Below are positions 6,595 to 15,453 of a DNA stretch of 64,000 nt, piece by piece. Position numbers and translations under genes: made by a program. Within the stretch, counting starts at the first letter, position 1; each line of letters starts with the position of its first letter. The notes under the pieces were generated by a model. It was not told the origin of the DNA. It saw nothing but the letters and a program-made list of their open reading frames with translations, and made no database searches. The stretch comes from JAYQKL01 sp049889415 (lineage in GTDB: Bacteria; Pseudomonadota; Alphaproteobacteria; RS24), in contig JBMHDL010000008.1 in NCBI GenBank assembly GCA_049889415.1, positions 1-64,000 of the forward strand, in the 5' to 3' direction.

Positions 6595-8463
6595 ATGTTT
6601 TCCATGACCAACGCCACCCCGTCCCATGCAGTTCAAGGGCCAGACCTGATCAAGGAAAAAGTCAAGAGCCTGCCCTCTGCAGCAGGGGTTTACCGCATGC
6701 TCGGCAGCGATAACGATGTGCTATACGTCGGTAAGGCAAAAAATCTGAAGGCACGTGTGTCCTCCTACACCAGATTATCAGGTCACTCCAATCGCATCGC
6801 CAATATGATCCGGCTGACCTGTGACATGGAATTTATCAGGACCAAGACTGAGGCCGATGCGCTTTTGCTAGAAGCCAATCTGATACAGAAATTCAAACCG
6901 CGCTTCAATGTGCTGATGCGGGATGACAAGAGCCTGCCCTATATTCTGCTGGCCCAGGATCACCCGATTCCACAACTGACCAAACATCGCGGTGCGCGAA
7001 AGCGCAAGGGACATTATTTCGGACCCTTCGCTTCTCCGGGCGCAGTCAACAGAACCCTGAACACACTGCAACGGGCATTTCTGTTACGCACCTGCACGGA
7101 CAGTTTCTACAACAGCCGAACCCGCCCCTGCATGCTGTACCAGATCAAACGGTGCAGTGCCCCCTGCACGGGAGAGATCTCCCAGCAGGACTACGCTCTC
7201 CTCGTTAAGCAGACCCATCACTTCCTGTCCGGTTCTAGCTCCAAAATTCAGGAGGAGCTGGCGGCACGCATGCAGGAGGCCAGTCAGGCAATGAATTATG
7301 AGCTGGCCGCCCAGTTGCGCGACCGTATCCGGGCGCTTACCTATGTGCAATCCTCAACCGATGTTTATGCCCGCACAGTTGAGGAGGCTGACATCATCGC
7401 CTTAGGGCAACAGGCAGGACAAAGCTGCGTGCAGGTGTTTTTCTTCCGGTCCGGAAAAAATCTGGGCAACAAAGCCTATTTCCCCCGCCATGATCAGGAC
7501 ACGCCACCCGAGGAGATCCTCGAATCTTTCATTGTCCAGTTCTATGAAAACAGATTGCCTGCACGTCAGCTTATCATCAGCCACGCGCTTGAAAACAAAA
7601 GTCTAATTGAAAAGGCTCTGGGTCTAAAAATGGACACGTCCATAAAACTCATCCACCCCAAGCGCGGAGAAAAAAGCGACCTTCTGCAACATGCCGTTGA
7701 CAATGCCAATGAAGCACTGGCGCGTAGGCTTTCAGAAAAAGCCAGTCAGGATAATCTGCTGCAGGGTGTGGCGGATGTGTTCGGGCTGGAAGCCCTGCCG
7801 GAGCGGATTGAGGTCTTTGACAACAGCCACCTGCAGGGCACCAACGCCGTTGGGGGCATGATTGTCGCCACCCGGGATGGGTTCGCCAAAAACCAGTACC
7901 GCAAATTCAACATCAAAGACCCCTCAATTGTGCCCGGAGACGATTACGGCATGATGCGCGAAGTGTTCACCCGCCGCTATGGCCGCCTCAAGCGTGAGGA
8001 GGAGCAAAGCTCGAGCAACTGGCCCGACTTGGTTCTGGTGGATGGTGGCAAAGGCCAATTGTCGGTGGCGCGTGAAGTTTTGGAGGAACTCGGCCTTTCC
8101 GATATTCAACTTGTCGGGGTCGCGAAAGGTCCGGACAGGAACGCCGGCAAGGAAAAGTTTTTTACGCCAAGCGGGGATGTGATCGAACTGCCGCACAACT
8201 CACCAGTCCTGTATTATTTGCAAAGGCTGCGCGATGAAGCCCACCGCTTCGCCATCGGCACGCATCGTTCCAAGCGAAAAAAGGACATCCGCTCAAATCC
8301 GCTGGATACAATCCCCGGGGTCGGCGCAAAACGCAAAAAGGCGCTGTTGCATCATTTCGGCTCAGCGCGTTCGGTCATGCGCGCCTCGCTGATTGACCTT
8401 GAAAAAGTTGAAGGTGTCAGTGGCAAAATGGCGCAAACCATTTATGATTACTTCAACGAGTAA
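6595..8463 (+). CDS. uvrC: Excinuclease ABC subunit C
   Basis: 622 residues, normal UvrC length. UvrC makes the dual incisions in nucleotide excision repair. Domains in order are an N-terminal GIY-YIG nuclease (GVYRML then VLYVGKAKNLKARV), a cysteine region (CMLYQIKRCSAPCTG), the UVR motif that binds UvrB (about residues 220-255), the RNase H-like C-terminal nuclease (IEVFDNSHLQG, LVLVDGGKGQL) and two helix-hairpin-helix motifs (IPGVGAKRKKALLHHFG, VEGVSGKMAQTIY). Start is ATG 6595, with an alternative at 6604. No SOS box is visible upstream. pgsA follows after 21 nt, the usual alphaproteobacterial pairing. Confidence 0.97.
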   Translation: MFSMTNATPSHAVQGPDLIKEKVKSLPSAAGVYRMLGSDNDVLYVGKAKNLKARVSSYTRLSGHSNRIANMIRLTCDMEFIRTKTEADALLLEANLIQKFKPRFNVLMRDDKSLPYILLAQDHPIPQLTKHRGARKRKGHYFGPFASPGAVNRTLNTLQRAFLLRTCTDSFYNSRTRPCMLYQIKRCSAPCTGEISQQDYALLVKQTHHFLSGSSSKIQEELAARMQEASQAMNYELAAQLRDRIRALTYVQSSTDVYARTVEEADIIALGQQAGQSCVQVFFFRSGKNLGNKAYFPRHDQDTPPEEILESFIVQFYENRLPARQLIISHALENKSLIEKALGLKMDTSIKLIHPKRGEKSDLLQHAVDNANEALARRLSEKASQDNLLQGVADVFGLEALPERIEVFDNSHLQGTNAVGGMIVATRDGFAKNQYRKFNIKDPSIVPGDDYGMMREVFTRRYGRLKREEEQSSSNWPDLVLVDGGKGQLSVAREVLEELGLSDIQLVGVAKGPDRNAGKEKFFTPSGDVIELPHNSPVLYYLQRLRDEAHRFAIGTHRSKRKKDIRSNPLDTIPGVGAKRKKALLHHFGSARSVMRASLIDLEKVEGVSGKMAQTIYDYFNE

Positions 8464-8484
8464 CCCCTAACCCCCGGGACCTTC

Positions 8485-9057
8485 ATGATCAAAAACCTGC
8501 CCAACATATTAACCGTTATGCGGGTTGTTCTCATCCCGGCCATTTATCTCTCTTTGATCAGCGTCCCCCTTCTGGGTATATGGAGCTATTGGCTGGCGGT
8601 TGTCTTTTACACCGTCGCCGGCATCACGGATTTCTTTGACGGCTGGCTGGCCCGCAAGCTGAACGTGCAGTCCGGTTTCGGCCGCATGCTCGACCCGATC
8701 GCCGACAAACTCATGGTTGCAGCGGTTCTGATCATGCTTGTCGAAAACGGAACCTTGCAAGGGCTGCATATGCTTGCAGCCCTGATTATCCTGTCCCGTG
8801 AAATTCTCGTTTCAGGACTTCGGGAATATCTGATTGAATTGCGGGTCGGCCTTCCGGTCTCCAACCTCGCAAAAATCAAAACCACGGCACAAATGGTGGC
8901 ACTTGGGGTTTTGCTGTCAGGCCCCGCCGGAGCACTGGTCTGGGGCATTGCCCCGCAAATCGGCCTCGGCCTGCTGTGGATCGCTGCACTGCTGACGATT
9001 TATACCGGCTATGACTATCTCAGGATAGGGGTCAGACATGCCCCATGGAGTGATTGA
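8485..9057 (+). CDS. pgsA: CDP-diacylglycerol-glycerol-3-phosphate 3-phosphatidyltransferase
   Basis: 190 residues with several hydrophobic segments. It makes phosphatidylglycerol phosphate from CDP-diacylglycerol in the inner membrane. The CDP-alcohol phosphotransferase signature is complete: DGWLAR, then G-x3-LDPIADK with all catalytic aspartates. It starts MIKNLPNILTVMRVVLIP, typical of PgsA. It is downstream of uvrC on the same strand. Confidence 0.95.
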   Translation: MIKNLPNILTVMRVVLIPAIYLSLISVPLLGIWSYWLAVVFYTVAGITDFFDGWLARKLNVQSGFGRMLDPIADKLMVAAVLIMLVENGTLQGLHMLAALIILSREILVSGLREYLIELRVGLPVSNLAKIKTTAQMVALGVLLSGPAGALVWGIAPQIGLGLLWIAALLTIYTGYDYLRIGVRHAPWSD

Positions 9058-9086
9058 AACGCGACTGTGCAGACATTTGCGGCCGC

Positions 9087-9956
9087 TCAACTGCGTACCA
9101 ACTCGTCATATGCAAGCATAAGGTCTTTGGACATGTCACCCGGCGTGAAGCGGTGCGGACCGATTTCAGACACCGGTGTCACTTCGGCGGCAGTCCCGGT
9201 GATGAAACACTCACTGAACCCGTCAAGTTCCTCCGGCATAATCGCCCGCTCGACGACCTCATAACCCTTGTCACGGGCCAACTGCATGACCGTGCGTCGG
9301 GTGATGCCGTCGAGGAAACAATCCGGCGTCGGTGTATGGATAACCCCGTCCTTGATAAAAAACAGATTGGCGCCGGTGGCCTCAGCAACCTGGCCGCGAT
9401 AGTCCAGCATCATGGCATCCGCATACCCTTTACCCTCCGCCTCATGTTTGGACAGGGTGCAAATCATATACAGACCTGCAGCCTTGGCGAAACACGGAAT
9501 GGTTTCCGGAGACGGACGCTTATATTTGGCAATATCAAGCCGGATGCCCTGCAACCGCTCTTCAGGCGCAAAATAAGACGGCCATTCCCAGGTTGCAATC
9601 GCCACATTGATGGTGTTGTTCTGGGCAGAAACCCCCATCATCTCGCTGCCGCGCCAGGCGACTGGGCGCATATAGGCATCATCGAGCTGATTGATTTTCA
9701 GGGTCTCATAACAGGCGTCATTGATCTGTTGAGCCGTGTAAGGCAGCTCGAAACCAAGCTCATTGGCTGAAAAAATAAGCCGGTCCGTATGCTCCTCCAG
9801 CTTGAAGATTTTTCCCTGATAGGCCCGTTGGCCTTCGAAGACACATGAGGCATAATGCAAGCCGTGAGTCAGCACGTGAATGTTGCAATCCTGCCAGGGA
9901 ACCATGTCCCCATTCATCCATATGTGTCCGTCGCGCTGATCAAAAGATATACTCAT
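9087..9956 (-). CDS. ilvE: Branched-chain amino acid aminotransferase
   Basis: 289 residues of fold-type IV PLP aminotransferase. It transfers amino groups between glutamate and the branched-chain 2-oxo acids. Visible markers are HGLHYASCVFEG, AYMRPVAWRG, the lysine region YKRPSPETIPCFAKAAGLY, EATGANLFFIKDG, LDGITRRTVM and FITGTAAEVTPV. The ATG at 9956 starts MSISFDQRDGHIWMNG, the usual N-terminus; a longer in-frame extension to 10013 is not supported. It is divergent from the MarR regulator, an arrangement common in alphaproteobacteria. Confidence 0.93.
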   Translation of the reverse strand: MSISFDQRDGHIWMNGDMVPWQDCNIHVLTHGLHYASCVFEGQRAYQGKIFKLEEHTDRLIFSANELGFELPYTAQQINDACYETLKINQLDDAYMRPVAWRGSEMMGVSAQNNTINVAIATWEWPSYFAPEERLQGIRLDIAKYKRPSPETIPCFAKAAGLYMICTLSKHEAEGKGYADAMMLDYRGQVAEATGANLFFIKDGVIHTPTPDCFLDGITRRTVMQLARDKGYEVVERAIMPEELDGFSECFITGTAAEVTPVSEIGPHRFTPGDMSKDLMLAYDELVRS

Positions 9957-10081
9957 GCTTGCCTCTGACTTAAAAAGTCTCTTAAACTGAATATTAACGG
10001 TAGTGAATTGCACTATCCGTATCAGTCCATTAAAAGTAAGTCAACATAGCTGACGTATATGTCCGATTTAATTTTAAGGAA

Positions 10082-10588
10082 ATGGTGAATGAATTGAAAC
10101 AAAAACCGACCATACCTGAAAATGACAAAAAACAGCTCACTGAAGCTGTCGAGCTTATGTTTTTCGCTTACAGGGATTTTGTAGCAGACCCGGACCGTTT
10201 GCTGACGGAACGCAAGCTCGGAAGAGCCCACCACAGGGCCCTTCATTTTATTGGTCGTGAACCCGATATGTCCGTCACTGAATTGCTCGAAATATTGGGA
10301 ATCACAAAACAGAGCCTGTCTCGCGTTTTACGGGAATTGCTGGTTGACGGCTATGTGACCCAGACCATCAGTCAAGATGACAGGCGTAAACGGCTTTTGA
10401 AACTCTCGGCCAAGGGACAGGATTTTCTCGATCATCTGATCGCACCGCAGCATCAACGATTTAAAAACGCAATCAAGGAAACCGATGAAGCCACATTGTC
10501 GGCCTGGCGGAATTTCATGCTTCACCTACTGAACAGTGACAACAGAAAAACCGTCATCACCCGTTTTGATGAGGACAGTTCAGCCTGA
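10082..10588 (+). CDS. MarR-family winged-helix regulator (PetP-like)
   Basis: 168 residues. The winged helix-turn-helix lies in the centre: MSVTELLEILGITKQSLSRVLRELLVDGYV, here cited as positions about 62-91, with the wing QDDRRKRLLKLSAKG. It heads an operon with an OmpR-type response regulator, overlapping by TGATG, and a histidine kinase. This MarR-response regulator pairing resembles petP-petR of Rhodobacter, but no bc1 genes are adjacent, so the regulon is unknown. Confidence 0.85.
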   Translation: MVNELKQKPTIPENDKKQLTEAVELMFFAYRDFVADPDRLLTERKLGRAHHRALHFIGREPDMSVTELLEILGITKQSLSRVLRELLVDGYVTQTISQDDRRKRLLKLSAKGQDFLDHLIAPQHQRFKNAIKETDEATLSAWRNFMLHLLNSDNRKTVITRFDEDSSA

Positions 10589-11289
10589 TGACACAGCCGG
10601 ATGAAACTACAGCGCATATTTTGATTGTCGATGATGATACGCGCATCAGGTCGCTGCTTCAGAAATTTCTGGCCGATAACGGTTACCGGACAACCGTGGC
10701 GGGTGATGCAGGGGAAGCCAGAAAAAGACTTGGTGCGCTTGAATTTGACCTGATTGTCCTCGATGTCATGATGCCCGGCGAAACAGGACTTGAATTGACG
10801 CAATCACTGCGGGGCAAATCCAACAATGTCCCAATCCTGCTTTTGACCGCCCTGGCTGATGTCGATCACCGCATTGAAGGGCTGAAAACAGGTGCGGATG
10901 ATTACCTGCCGAAACCTTTTGACCCGCAGGAACTGCTTTTGCGCATCAACAACATCCTCAAACGGCAGGCCGCCACCACACAGGCTTTCGAAATCCCTGA
11001 CGAGGTCACATTCGGCCCCTGCATGTTCAAACATGCACGCGGAGAGCTGACGAAAGACGGCCAACGCATTGCCCTGACTACAAAAGAAATTGAACTGATG
11101 CGCTATTTTGCCGAAAAGGGCGGTCAGGTGGTCCCCCGTGAAGCGCTGGCCTTGGGTCAGGAAAACATTTCAGAACGGGCGATTGACGTCCAAATCAACC
11201 GGCTGCGCCGTAAAATAGAGGATGACCCGCGCAATCCAATCTATTTACAGACAGTGCGCGGTGCTGGCTATATTCTGCAGATTGACTGA
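10588..11289 (+). CDS. OmpR-family response regulator (PetR-like)
   Basis: 233 residues: an N-terminal receiver domain (ILIVDDDTRIRSLL, phosphoacceptor Asp in IVLDVMMPGETGLE, LLTALAD, KPFDPQELLLR) and a C-terminal winged-helix DNA-binding domain (LTTKEIELMRYFAEKGG, DVQINRLRRKIEDDP, LQTVRGAGYIL). Its start overlaps the MarR stop by one base, so the two are translationally coupled. The cognate kinase is the next gene. Target genes cannot be read here. Confidence 0.93.
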   Translation: MTQPDETTAHILIVDDDTRIRSLLQKFLADNGYRTTVAGDAGEARKRLGALEFDLIVLDVMMPGETGLELTQSLRGKSNNVPILLLTALADVDHRIEGLKTGADDYLPKPFDPQELLLRINNILKRQAATTQAFEIPDEVTFGPCMFKHARGELTKDGQRIALTTKEIELMRYFAEKGGQVVPREALALGQENISERAIDVQINRLRRKIEDDPRNPIYLQTVRGAGYILQID

Positions 11290-11297
11290 AAGCGGAG

Positions 11298-12662
11298 TTG
11301 AGTTTGCTGACATTGCTGCGAAATTTGAACCTTTTCGGTTTCCTGAAGAATTATATGCCGACGGGGTTATATTCAAGATCCCTGCTGATCATCATCACAC
11401 CGGTGGTTGTGGTTCAGATTGTTGCCGGTTTTGTCTTTCTTGAACGCCACTGGAATTCCGTCACCCTGAAATTATCTCATGCACTTGTAGGCGACCTCTC
11501 CATGCTGGTCGATATGCGGATGCGATATGCCGCGACGGATGAGAATGAATTAGTCCGTCTTGCGGATGAAAACTATCAGGTTTCAATCGCCTTTTTGCCG
11601 GGGGAAACGCTACCCGAGCAACTCCCGACCCCTTTTTTCCGATTGCTCGATACATCATTGTCGAATGAAATCATCAGGCAAATCGACCGCCCGCATTGGA
11701 TCGACACAGTGTCTCAGGAGAACTATGTTGACATCCGCATCCAGTTGCCAGGAGAAGTTTTCCGCGCCTTGGTGCTGCGGGAAAAAGTTTATGCCACCAA
11801 CTCCCACATTTTCATTGTCTGGATGTCGGGAACCTCCCTGCTGCTTTTGACCGTCTCCATCATCTTCCTGCGCAATCAGATCCGGCCGATTGAGAATTTG
11901 GCCGAAGCGGCAGAAAAATTCGGTGTCGGACAGCAAGTCACTGACTTCAAGCCTGTCGGCGCCTCGGAGGTCAGACGCGCAGCATCGGCCTTCATGAACA
12001 TGCGGGACCGGATCCAAGCGCACATTGAGCAACGCACAACCATGCTAGCCGGGGTCAGCCATGACCTGCGGACCCCGCTGACACGGCTCAAACTCCAATT
12101 GGCCATGCTGAAGCGAACGCCGGAAGTTGAGGAACTGGAGAGCGATGTGGCTGAGATGGAAAATATGCTCGAGGATTACCTGTCCTTCGCCAAGGGTTAC
12201 CAAGGTGAACGGGTTTCGCAAATCAACCTCAAGCCTTTTCTTGAAGAGATTGCCTCAGGCGCCAAACTGCGGAAACCCGAAGTCCGGCTCTATCTGGTCG
12301 CACCCGATCATTTGCACATTCTGGTCAAGCCGCGGGCTTTCAAGCGCTGTGTCACCAACCTCGTCAATAATGCCTGCAATCATGCCTCTGAAGTGACTGT
12401 CACGGTCCAACAGGAAGAGGGAAATATTGTCATCAGCGTTTCTGATAACGGCCCCGGCATTCCGGAGGAAAACCGCGAGGATGTTTTCCGCCCCTTCTTC
12501 CGTCTGGATGATGCGCGCAACATGCAAATGGGCGGGACGGGGCTGGGCCTCGCGATCGCCCGCGACATTGCCCGCGGCCATGGGGGGGACATAAGGTTGA
12601 GTGAGAGTGTTGAGCGGGGTCTTCGCGCCGACATCACCCTGCCCCTTCAGGTTTTGCGCTGA
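11298..12662 (+). CDS. EnvZ-like sensor histidine kinase
   Basis: 454 residues from a TTG start with GCGGAG upstream; an ATG at 11355 (residue 20) is an alternative. The order is a short cytoplasmic tail, TM1 (about 29-48), a periplasmic domain of about 120 residues, TM2 (about 173-190), a HAMP linker, the H-box LAGVSHDLRTPLTRLKLQL and a HATPase domain with NLVNNACNHA, SDNGPGIP and GGTGLGLAI. It should autophosphorylate on the H-box His and act on the adjacent response regulator. The signal is unknown. Confidence 0.93.
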   Translation: MSLLTLLRNLNLFGFLKNYMPTGLYSRSLLIIITPVVVVQIVAGFVFLERHWNSVTLKLSHALVGDLSMLVDMRMRYAATDENELVRLADENYQVSIAFLPGETLPEQLPTPFFRLLDTSLSNEIIRQIDRPHWIDTVSQENYVDIRIQLPGEVFRALVLREKVYATNSHIFIVWMSGTSLLLLTVSIIFLRNQIRPIENLAEAAEKFGVGQQVTDFKPVGASEVRRAASAFMNMRDRIQAHIEQRTTMLAGVSHDLRTPLTRLKLQLAMLKRTPEVEELESDVAEMENMLEDYLSFAKGYQGERVSQINLKPFLEEIASGAKLRKPEVRLYLVAPDHLHILVKPRAFKRCVTNLVNNACNHASEVTVTVQQEEGNIVISVSDNGPGIPEENREDVFRPFFRLDDARNMQMGGTGLGLAIARDIARGHGGDIRLSESVERGLRADITLPLQVLR

Positions 12663-12665
12663 CGA

Positions 12666-13472
12666 TTATTCCTCGGAGAGGTTTTGCGACCTTTGGGCGG
12701 CGGCGGCGGCGGTTTTTTCAAGCAGAAGGGAAAGGGCGTCCGGTTGCATCAGAACCTCAAGTCCTGCCTGCGTGGTTCCGTTTGGCGAGGTGACGTTTTC
12801 ACGCAATTCAGCCGCACTTGTTTCGAGTTCCCCAAGCATCCGGCCGGCTCCCGCAACAGTCTGCCGGGCAAGGCTCATGGCAAGGGCGCTGTCCAGTCCA
12901 AGTTTTTCACCGGCCTCGGCCAGCGCTTCAACAAAATGGAAAACATAGGCCGGCCCGCTGCCGCTGATGGCCGTCACCGCATCCATCAAGCCTTCATTAT
13001 CAATCCATGCGGTCGTCCCGATGGCTGACATCAACGCATTGGCCTGGCTTTTCTGCCGTTCGGACACCGCTGCGGACGCAATCAAAACACTGGCCCCGGC
13101 ACCCAGTGAAGCCGGCGTATTCGGCATTGTCCGGACAATCGCCGACAATCCGGTTAAATGCCCGATCCGCTCAAGTGACAGCCCTGCCATGATGGACAGA
13201 ACCAGACTGTCCGACGGCAAGATCTCACGCATTTCTGTAATAACATCAGACGCCATTTGCGGTTTCACAGCCAAAACGACAATGTCGGGTTGTCTGGCGG
13301 CAATGTCATTCATGGCGGGATTCAGAGACAAACCGGAGACGTCCAGATCCGGATTGGGCATTGGATCCAGTATCATGATTTTTGCCGGCTCCAGCCCGTT
13401 GGTGACCCAGCCCGACACCATGGCGCTTCCCATTTTACCGGCACCAATCAAGAGAATATTGTTTATGTCCAT
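12666..13472 (-). CDS. proC: Pyrroline-5-carboxylate reductase
   Basis: 268 residues. It catalyses the last step of proline synthesis, NAD(P)H reduction of pyrroline-5-carboxylate. The Rossmann motif is LIGAGKMGSAMVSGW at the N-terminus, followed by VLAVKPQ, VRTMPNTPASLGAG and the C-terminal ALAEAGEKLGL...TVAGAGRML and TSPNGTTQAGLEVL. The ATG at 13472 (MDINNILLIGAG) is chosen; upstream in-frame sequence overlaps the ybjN-like gene. It is convergent with the kinase gene, with only 3 nt between. Confidence 0.95.
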   Translation of the reverse strand: MDINNILLIGAGKMGSAMVSGWVTNGLEPAKIMILDPMPNPDLDVSGLSLNPAMNDIAARQPDIVVLAVKPQMASDVITEMREILPSDSLVLSIMAGLSLERIGHLTGLSAIVRTMPNTPASLGAGASVLIASAAVSERQKSQANALMSAIGTTAWIDNEGLMDAVTAISGSGPAYVFHFVEALAEAGEKLGLDSALAMSLARQTVAGAGRMLGELETSAAELRENVTSPNGTTQAGLEVLMQPDALSLLLEKTAAAAAQRSQNLSEE

Positions 13473-13497
13473 CGGACTGTTCAGCCTGCTGCTCGGT

Positions 13498-13998
13498 TCA
13501 GGCGTCCCCTTTGGTTTCAAACATGCAGGCTTCCAAAGCCTCATTTGCTGAATGGCCGGACCAGATAATATATTGGAAAGCGGGAAAGAACCGCTCGCAA
13601 TTCTCGATCGAGTTCGTCAGGACGGATGCACATTGTGACAAGGAGAGCGACTCGCCAGTTACCAGAACCGTATTGCGGAACAAGATGGACCCGTCAGTTG
13701 ACCATATATCAAAGTGACCGGACCATAGTTGCTCATTGATCAGCGCCAGAAGCTCCAGCACATCCTGACGTTTATTTTGCGGGATGCGGGTGTCCAGGAC
13801 GCAGGCAATGTGCAAACCGCCCAGGTCACTGCGCCAGCTGACGGCAAGATGAAAATCACAATATTTCCCGGCGACACAAACATTCATGTCATCCTCTGTG
13901 CCGCGTTCACAGGGCCACTCATGACTGGCGGCAAGCGTTTCAAGCACATCAATGGGATGGCTGCTGTTGAGGAGGTCCGTCTCGTTCACCAAACTCAT
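13498..13998 (-). CDS. YbjN domain-containing protein
   Basis: 166 residues resembling the YbjN family, which has a type III secretion chaperone-like fold and an unresolved function in stress and motility. Features are IDVLETLAASHEWPCERGTEDDM, HLAVSWRSDLGGLHIACVLD and the helix KRQDVLELLALINEQLWSGHFDI (cited in part). It lies between the UbiK-like gene and proC on one strand, a conserved alphaproteobacterial order that supports the call. Confidence 0.8.
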   Translation of the reverse strand: MSLVNETDLLNSSHPIDVLETLAASHEWPCERGTEDDMNVCVAGKYCDFHLAVSWRSDLGGLHIACVLDTRIPQNKRQDVLELLALINEQLWSGHFDIWSTDGSILFRNTVLVTGESLSLSQCASVLTNSIENCERFFPAFQYIIWSGHSANEALEACMFETKGDA

Positions 13999-14120
13999 GC
14001 TTTGTTCAAGCTCCTATCGGTCAGGGGGCAAATACCCACATATTGGGTCTGACAACACCGTGACCCACTACATGAGTGTGCATGATTCCCCGTAGACGAG
14101 CGAGAAACTTGACCGTGAAT

Positions 14121-14531
14121 TTATTTTTTTGACGATTTGCCTGTGGATGAAGTCTGACCGGCGGTTTTGGTTTTGTTTAACGCGGTTTTCCGTGTGGTTT
14201 TTTTCACCGGCTTTTTAACCGGTTTTTTGGCCGGTTTGGCAGCTTTCTTTTCAGCTGATTTGGGAGCTGATTTGGGAACTGATTTGTCGGCCCCGCCTGT
14301 TTCCAATTGCGCAACTTTTTCAGTCAGGGTCTTGACCTGCGCATGCGCGGACAGCGCGGCTTCGCGCACCATATCAAACTCTTCCCGCGACACCCAATCA
14401 GCGGAAGATACATATTTCCTGATCTGTTCCTGTATGAGCGTCTCTATTTCTTTTTGTGCACTACGGGCAGCCCCGGCCGCACCCATGACCAATTTCGACA
14501 AATCACTAAAAATGTCACCCTGCTTGGACAT
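14121..14531 (-). CDS. ubiK: UbiK/BMFP-family accessory factor with lysine-rich tail
   Basis: 136 residues. The first 85 form the BMFP coiled-coil domain (SDLSKLVMGAAGAARSAQKE, ADWVSREEFDMVREAAL, then a leucine-zipper-like KTLTEKVAQLE). UbiK proteins assist ubiquinone biosynthesis by binding lipids and Ubi proteins. The C-terminal 50 residues are a low-complexity Lys/Ala/Pro tail with AKKPVKKPVKKTTRK, like histone H1 tails, unusual in length compared with enterobacterial UbiK of about 95 residues. It precedes ybjN and proC. Confidence 0.78.
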   Translation of the reverse strand: MSKQGDIFSDLSKLVMGAAGAARSAQKEIETLIQEQIRKYVSSADWVSREEFDMVREAALSAHAQVKTLTEKVAQLETGGADKSVPKSAPKSAEKKAAKPAKKPVKKPVKKTTRKTALNKTKTAGQTSSTGKSSKK

Positions 14532-14610
14532 CCGGATCTCCTAAATTCTGACGTGCAAAGCTGATATCACGTGTTAATATAAGTATATCCGTCATATCGT
14601 CATTCGAAAA

Positions 14611-15453
14611 GTGATCATCATGCCTTTTCCTGAATTTGACCCCGTTATCTTCAAGATTGGTTTTTTTACCCTGCGTTGGTACGCCCTCGCCTATATTGCG
14701 GGGCTTTGGATCGGGTGGTGGTATGTCCGATCATTAATGGCGCAAACGGCACTCTGGACGCCAGGCAAACCGCCGGCCGGCAGGGAGCAAATTGATGACC
14801 TGCTGTTATGGGTAACATTGGGGGTGATTGTTGGCGGCCGGCTTGGATATGTGGTGTTTTACAACCTCCCCCATTACCTCTCCAATCCGGGCGAAATCAT
14901 GGCTGTCTGGCAAGGCGGCATGTCCTTCCATGGCGGGTTTTTGGGAGTTGTGATCGCCGTCTGGTTGTTTTCTCGTAGACATCAGCTTGCCGTTATCAGC
15001 CTTGGTGACAGCGTGGCGACTGCCGCGCCCTTTGGGTTGTTTTTTGGACGCCTCGCCAATTTCATCAACAGCGAATTATGGGGACGCCAAACTGATCACC
15101 CCATTGGTGTGATTTTTCCCAATGGCGGACCGCTCCCCCGCCACCCGAGCCAGCTTTATGAGGCGGCTTTGGAAGGACTTTTGCTGTTTTTGATTTTGCG
15201 GCTGGCAACACATCGGTTTCATCGTCTGCGTTCGCCCGGTGCCATCATCGGACTGTTCCTGCTCGGCTATGGCATGGCCCGTATCCTTGTCGAGCAATTC
15301 CGGCAACCGGACGCACATATTGGGTTTTTGGCCGGGGGAACGACTTTGGGGGCTTGGCTGTCATATCCCATGGTTTTGGTTGGCATGGTTTTGCTTGTTC
15401 CGGGCCTGCGCAGACGCATCGGTCTGACAGACAATCAACGGTTGGGGGCATGA
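14611..15453 (+). CDS. lgt: Prolipoprotein diacylglyceryl transferase
   Basis: About 280 residues, seven hydrophobic segments. Lgt moves diacylglycerol from phosphatidylglycerol to the lipobox cysteine of prolipoproteins. Motifs seen: RWYALAYIAGL, VGGRLGYVVFYN, MSFHGGFLGV, the signature FGRLANFINSELWGR and RHPSQLYEA. Start may be GTG 14611 or ATG 14620; the second fits the family slightly better. The downstream midA-like gene overlaps its stop by 4 nt (ATGA). Confidence 0.95.
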   Translation: MIIMPFPEFDPVIFKIGFFTLRWYALAYIAGLWIGWWYVRSLMAQTALWTPGKPPAGREQIDDLLLWVTLGVIVGGRLGYVVFYNLPHYLSNPGEIMAVWQGGMSFHGGFLGVVIAVWLFSRRHQLAVISLGDSVATAAPFGLFFGRLANFINSELWGRQTDHPIGVIFPNGGPLPRHPSQLYEAALEGLLLFLILRLATHRFHRLRSPGAIIGLFLLGYGMARILVEQFRQPDAHIGFLAGGTTLGAWLSYPMVLVGMVLLVPGLRRRIGLTDNQRLGA

